A DNA stretch of 28,738 nt from an uncultured Eubacteriales bacterium (GTDB taxonomy: Bacteria > Bacillota > Clostridia > Oscillospirales > Oscillospiraceae): NCBI GenBank assembly GCA_902492005.1, contig CABUJV010000026.1, positions 1-28,738 on the forward strand. Direction: 5' to 3'. A model generated the notes under the pieces. It saw only the letters and a program-made list of their open reading frames with translations. It was not told the DNA's origin and searched no databases. Shown in pieces: positions 24,889-28,738 of the stretch. A program made the translations under genes and the position numbers. How positions within the stretch are numbered: position 1 is the stretch's first letter; each line of letters begins with the position of its first letter.

Positions 24889-26625
24889 ATGAATATACTG
24901 TTTGCTGCTTCCGAGGTAGCCCCCTTTATCAAGACAGGCGGACTGGCCGACGTGGCCGGCTCTCTCCCCAAGCATCTGGCCGCTCAGGGCCATGACGTGA
25001 AGGTCATCCTCCCCCTCTACGAGGGCATTGGTCCGGAGTGGCGGGAGCAGATGAAGTTCCTCATGCACTTCAACGTGCGGGTGGCCTGGCGGAATCCCTA
25101 CTGCGGCCTGTTTGAGCTGCGGCGGGACAACGTGAGCTATCTGTTCGTGGACAACGAATACTACTTCAGTCGGGCCGCCATCTACGGCCATTACGACGAC
25201 GGCGAGCGGTTCACCTACTTCTCCCGTGCCATTGTGGAGACCCCCGCCCGCCTGGGCTGGCACCCCGACGTGATCCACTGCAACGACTGGCAGACCGCAC
25301 TGGTGCCCATCTACCTGCTGGAGGAGCGGGAGCGGGTCTGGGAGCTCCACGGCACCAAGAGCGTCTTTACCATCCACAACATCGAGTACCAGGGCCGTTA
25401 CGGCGATCAGGTGCTGGAGGACCTGCTGGGCCTGAACAAGGGCTATATGAATGAGCATATGCTGGCCTATTACGGGGACGTGAACCTGATGAAAGGGGCC
25501 ATCTTCGCCGCCGACTATGTGACCACGGTCTCCCCCACCTATGCCGGCGAGCTGCAGTACCCCTTCTACGCCCACGGGCTGGAGGGCGTGATCGCCCACA
25601 ACGGCTATAAGCTGCGTGGCATTCTCAACGGCCTGGATACCGGCCTGTACGACCCCACCCGGGACAAGGGCCTGGCGAAGTGCTACTCCGCCGGGGATCT
25701 GGAGGGGAAAAAGGCCTGCAAGGCGGCCCTGCAGCAGGCGGTGGGCCTGCGGGAGGACCCCGGCGTGCCCATCATCGCCTGCATTTCCCGCCTGGTCAAG
25801 CACAAGGGTTTCGATCTGGTCACCGCCGCCATTCATGAGATCATGGGGATGGATGTGCAGATGGTGGTGCTGGGCACCGGCGAGTGGAACTATGAGGAGG
25901 CGTTCCGCCACGCTGAGAGTCAGTACCCCAGCCGCTTCGCCGCCCGCATCCAGTATTCCGCCGCCCTGTCCACTGCCATCTACGGCGGCGCGGACATTTT
26001 CCTCATGCCCTCTATCTCCGAGCCCTGCGGCCTGAGCCAGATGATCGCCATGCGCTACGGCACCGTGCCCGTGGTGCGGGAGACCGGGGGCCTGAAGGAT
26101 ACCGTGCCCCCCTACCGCTGGGACACCGGCGAAGGCCGTGGCTTCTCCTTCGCGGACATCAATGCCTACGACATGGTGTGGGTCATCCGGGAGGCCGTGG
26201 ACCTGTACCATCAGAATAAGGAGGCCTGGAAAAAGCTCCAGATCGCGGGGATGACCGCCGATTTCAGCTGGGACGGTCCGGCCCGGGAGTATGAGGACAT
26301 CTACTGCTCCATCACCGGCCTGTCCCGGCCGGAGCCGGTGGCCGCAGCGGCTCCGGAGCCCATTCCGGAGGAGCCGGCCGCTCCCGCCGAGCCCCAGGAG
26401 CCAGCGCCCGCTCCGGCGGAGGAGGCGCCTGCGGAAGCGCCCAGGCCCGCCGGGGCGCCAGCGCCCCAAAAGCCTGCGGAGAAAAAGCCCGCCGCCCGCA
26501 AGTCTGCCGCCCGCAAACCGGCAGCCAGAGCGGGAAAGACCGCGGAGAAAAAGCCGGCGGCCCGGAAGTCCGCGGCCAAAAAGCACACCGCAGGGCAGAC
26601 GGAGCCGGATAAGCCGGAGGGCTGA
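24889..26625 (+). CDS. glgA: Glycogen synthase (ADP-glucose type, GT5)
   Basis: Adds glucose from ADP-glucose to the non-reducing end of glycogen. The 578-residue protein is longer than the roughly 475-480 usual for GlgA. KTGGL (15-19) binds ADP-glucose; ISRLVKHKG (299-307, Arg301 and Lys306) and SEPCGLSQ (377-384, Glu378) form the GT-B active site. The enzyme ends near 480 (ITGLSRPEP). The extra tail has a Pro/Ala/Glu-rich part (about 481-527) and then a Lys/Ala/Arg/Pro-rich part (528-567) like the tail of histone H1. An AAAGGAG site lies before the ATG at 24889. Fourth gene of the glg operon. Confidence 0.96.
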   Translation: MNILFAASEVAPFIKTGGLADVAGSLPKHLAAQGHDVKVILPLYEGIGPEWREQMKFLMHFNVRVAWRNPYCGLFELRRDNVSYLFVDNEYYFSRAAIYGHYDDGERFTYFSRAIVETPARLGWHPDVIHCNDWQTALVPIYLLEERERVWELHGTKSVFTIHNIEYQGRYGDQVLEDLLGLNKGYMNEHMLAYYGDVNLMKGAIFAADYVTTVSPTYAGELQYPFYAHGLEGVIAHNGYKLRGILNGLDTGLYDPTRDKGLAKCYSAGDLEGKKACKAALQQAVGLREDPGVPIIACISRLVKHKGFDLVTAAIHEIMGMDVQMVVLGTGEWNYEEAFRHAESQYPSRFAARIQYSAALSTAIYGGADIFLMPSISEPCGLSQMIAMRYGTVPVVRETGGLKDTVPPYRWDTGEGRGFSFADINAYDMVWVIREAVDLYHQNKEAWKKLQIAGMTADFSWDGPAREYEDIYCSITGLSRPEPVAAAAPEPIPEEPAAPAEPQEPAPAPAEEAPAEAPRPAGAPAPQKPAEKKPAARKSAARKPAARAGKTAEKKPAARKSAAKKHTAGQTEPDKPEG

Positions 26626-26642
26626 GGCGTCCGGCCGGACGG

Positions 26643-26672
26643 TTGACAGCCAGCGTGTCCCTGTGGTACACT
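26643..26672 (+). promoter_or_regulatory. Internal promoter of glgP
   Basis: TTGACA (26643-26648), 18-nt spacer, extended -10 TGGTACACT with TACACT at 26667-26672. A perfect 14-bp palindrome (CGTCCGGCCGGACG, 26628-26641) abuts the -35 box upstream and could be an operator. This allows glgP to be expressed apart from the synthesis genes. Confidence 0.7.
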
Positions 26673-26698
26673 TGCCCCGAAAATAGGTAAGCCATCCA

Positions 26699-26734
26699 TG
26701 GACGCAGAGCGGCCTGGGCGCCGCTCTGCGTCCA
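26699..26734 (+). other. Perfect 15-bp hairpin in the glgP leader
   Basis: 26699-26713 pairs exactly with 26720-26734 over a CTGGGC loop. It lies about 20 nt after the predicted start and 28 nt before the ATG. No U run follows, so a terminator is unlikely. It may stabilise the message or bind a regulator. Confidence 0.6.
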
Positions 26735-26762
26735 ATCTGTCTGAATAGGAGACAACCGAACC

Positions 26763-28738
26763 ATGCCAGAGTATACAAAGAAAGACTTGAAAGAGCTCAT
26801 CATCGGCAAGCTGCACCGGAATTTCGGACGGGACGTGGACGAGGCCACCGCCATCCACATGTTCAAGGCCTGCGCCATGGTGCTGCGGGACATCATGTCC
26901 GTCCGGCAGCTCAAGACCGAGGACAGGGTGCAGCGCACCCACGCCCGCCAGGTCCACTACCTGTCCCTGGAGTTCCTCATGGGCCGTTCCCTGATGAAAA
27001 ACGCCTACAACCTGGGCATTTTGGAGGAGCTGAAGGGGGCCATAGAGGACCTGGGCTTCTCTGCTCCCGACCTCTTTGAAATCGAGCCCGACGCCGGGCT
27101 GGGCAACGGCGGGCTGGGCCGCCTGGCCGCCTGCTATCTGGACTCCATGACTACCCTGGAGATCCCCGCCACCGGCTATACCATCTGCTATGAGCTGGGG
27201 ATTTTTAAGCAGAAGATCATCGACGGCCAGCAGGTGGAGCTGGCCGACAACTGGCTGCCCGTAAGCGACGCCTGGCTCATCCCCAAGATGGATGAGACGG
27301 AAAAGGTCCACTTTGGAGGCCGGGTCAAGGACGTATGGGACGAGAACGGAGGCCACCGGGTGGCGTACGAGGGCGGCACCGATGTGCTGGCGATTCCCCG
27401 GGACATGGAAATCGCCGGTTACGGCACCGAGCACACCAACATCCTGCGGCTGTGGGACGCCAAGAGCCCCGACCCGGTGGATATGAAGCTCTTCTCCACC
27501 GGCCAGTATCTGAAGGCGGTGGAGCAGCAGGCCATGGCCGAGGTCATCGCCAAGGTGCTCTACCCCGAGGACAACCACTACGAGGGCAAGTCCCTGCGGC
27601 TCAAGCAGCAGTATTTCTTCGTCTCAGCCACCGTCCAGTCCATCTGCCGCAAACACAAGGCGGAGTACGGCACCCTGCGCAATTTTCATGAAAAGCATGT
27701 CATCCAGATCAACGACACCCACCCCACTCTGGTCATCCCTGAGCTCATGCGCATCCTGCTGGACCAGGAGGGCTACGGCTGGGACGAGGCGTGGCACATC
27801 GTCACCCACACCGTGGCCTACACCAACCACACCATCCTCTCTGAGGCCCTGGAGCGCTGGCCACAGCAGCTCATTGAGACCCTGCTGCCCCGCATCTGGC
27901 AGCTTCTGATCGAGATCAGCAACCGCTATCAGGCCCAGCTCAACGAGATGTTCCACGGCGACCAGGCAAAGGTGCGGGACATGGCGGTAATCTGGGACGG
28001 CGAAGTCCGCATGGCCAATCTGTGCATCTGCGCCTGCTTCGCCGTCAACGGTGTGTCCGCCCTTCACTCGGAGATCCTGAAAAGGGATGTTTTCCACGAC
28101 GCCTATACCCGGAACCCCGGCAAATTCAAGAACGTCACCAACGGCATCGACCACCGGCGCTGGCTGTCCGAGATCAACCCCGAGCTGGACGCCCTGATCC
28201 GGGAGTGCTGCGGCGGGGACGACTACCTGCTCCACCCCGACGCCGCTCGGAAGCTGGAGAAATACCGGGACGACCCCATCGTGCTCAAGCGCCTGGCCGA
28301 CATCAAGGCGGAGAACAAGCGCTCCTTTGCCAACTATGTGGCCCGGGAGACCGGCGTCATTCTCAATACCGACGCCATGTTCGACGTGCAGGTCAAGCGG
28401 CTGCACGAGTACAAGCGGCAGCTCCTGAACGTGCTGCACATCAACTATCTGTACCAGCGGCTCAAGGCCGACCCAAACTTCCAGTTTACCCCCCGGGTGT
28501 ACCTCTTCGGGGCTAAGGCCGCCCCCGGCTATGCCGTGGCTAAGCAGATCATCCACCTGATCAACTCCCTGTCCGCCACCATTAACGCCGACCCGGTGTG
28601 CCGGGACCGGCTCCAGGTGGTGTTCCTGGAAAATTACCGGGTCTCCCTGGCGGAAAAGTTGATGCCCGCCTCCGAGCTCTCCGAGCAGATCTCCACCGCC
28701 GGCAAGGAGGCCAGCGGCACCGGCAACATGAAGTTCAT
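26763..28738 (+). CDS. glgP: Glycogen phosphorylase, 3' end beyond window
   Basis: Releases glucose 1-phosphate from glycogen ends using pyridoxal phosphate. About 658 codons are present of a family length near 800. Conserved blocks include VHYLSLEFLMGRSL (64-77), ELEPDAGLGNGGLGRLAAC-like EIEPDAGLGNGGLGRL, QINDTHPTLVIPELMR, VTNGIDHRRWL, VQVKRLHEYKRQLLN, and, at the very edge, EASGTGNMKF with the PLP-linked lysine motif. The ATG at 26763 lies 11 nt after AGGAG, a rather long gap. It is the last gene of the glgBCDAP order seen in Bacilli and has its own promoter. Confidence 0.96.
   Translation, partial: MPEYTKKDLKELIIGKLHRNFGRDVDEATAIHMFKACAMVLRDIMSVRQLKTEDRVQRTHARQVHYLSLEFLMGRSLMKNAYNLGILEELKGAIEDLGFSAPDLFEIEPDAGLGNGGLGRLAACYLDSMTTLEIPATGYTICYELGIFKQKIIDGQQVELADNWLPVSDAWLIPKMDETEKVHFGGRVKDVWDENGGHRVAYEGGTDVLAIPRDMEIAGYGTEHTNILRLWDAKSPDPVDMKLFSTGQYLKAVEQQAMAEVIAKVLYPEDNHYEGKSLRLKQQYFFVSATVQSICRKHKAEYGTLRNFHEKHVIQINDTHPTLVIPELMRILLDQEGYGWDEAWHIVTHTVAYTNHTILSEALERWPQQLIETLLPRIWQLLIEISNRYQAQLNEMFHGDQAKVRDMAVIWDGEVRMANLCICACFAVNGVSALHSEILKRDVFHDAYTRNPGKFKNVTNGIDHRRWLSEINPELDALIRECCGGDDYLLHPDAARKLEKYRDDPIVLKRLADIKAENKRSFANYVARETGVILNTDAMFDVQVKRLHEYKRQLLNVLHINYLYQRLKADPNFQFTPRVYLFGAKAAPGYAVAKQIIHLINSLSATINADPVCRDRLQVVFLENYRVSLAEKLMPASELSEQISTAGKEASGTGNMKF

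Noticed and set aside
23383..26778. Open frame of over 1100 codons on the minus strand across glgC, glgD and glgA
   Set aside because: Same antisense shadow effect; the opposite strand encodes three recognisable enzymes with intact motifs.

Overview
The window looks like chromosomal DNA of a high-GC, spore-forming-type Firmicute, most likely an Oscillospiraceae-like gut clostridium (Flavonifractor / Pseudoflavonifractor / Lawsonibacter type). Grounds: hrcA-grpE-dnaK-dnaJ with a perfect CIRCE operator, a glgB-C-D-A-P glycogen locus that includes the non-catalytic GlgD subunit, strong GGAGG ribosome sites, sigma-A promoters, and G/C-rich third codon positions. The taxon is an inference; no rRNA or marker phylogeny was available.

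Layout. 1-2196 (-): adenosylcobalamin-dependent ribonucleotide reductase, cut by the window start, with a promoter overlapped by a probable NrdR box. 2397-3335 (+): CPBP/CAAX-type membrane protease, convergent with a polysaccharide deacetylase (3380-4174, -) across a shared terminator. 4175-4439: non-coding, dominated by a back-to-back hairpin array. 4440-5114 (-): DUF2461 protein. 5224-5688 (+): small DUF11-like protein. 5740-8618 (-): a coupled pair, VanW-family protein then DUF975 membrane protein. 8829-9965 (+): XpaC-family protein with an apparent frameshift near its end.

10039-18662 (-) is one long same-strand block: hrcA, grpE, dnaK, dnaJ, then a protein O-mannosyltransferase-like glycosyltransferase, a PHP phosphatase and rpiB. 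A terminator hairpin follows dnaJ, and a near-consensus promoter embedded in the dnaJ 3' end probably restarts transcription for the downstream three genes. Between the PHP gene and rpiB lies a second hairpin-rich insert, flanked by two copies of a 62-bp segment carrying the rpiB ribosome site and first ten codons.

18939-20069 (+): D-Ala-D-Ala carboxypeptidase. 20339-28738 (+): glgB, glgC, glgD, glgA and the first ~658 codons of glgP. GlgC/GlgD make ADP-glucose, GlgA polymerises it, GlgB branches it and GlgP degrades the polymer. GlgB and GlgA both carry unusual Ala/Lys/Pro-rich basic tails.

Most of the window is ordinary core genome. I found no phage, IS element, CRISPR array, tRNA or rRNA and no obviously new multi-gene system. 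The points most worth a second look are the two hairpin arrays, the duplicated rpiB start, the promoter-in-terminator behind dnaJ, the NrdR box pair and the tails on the glycogen enzymes.
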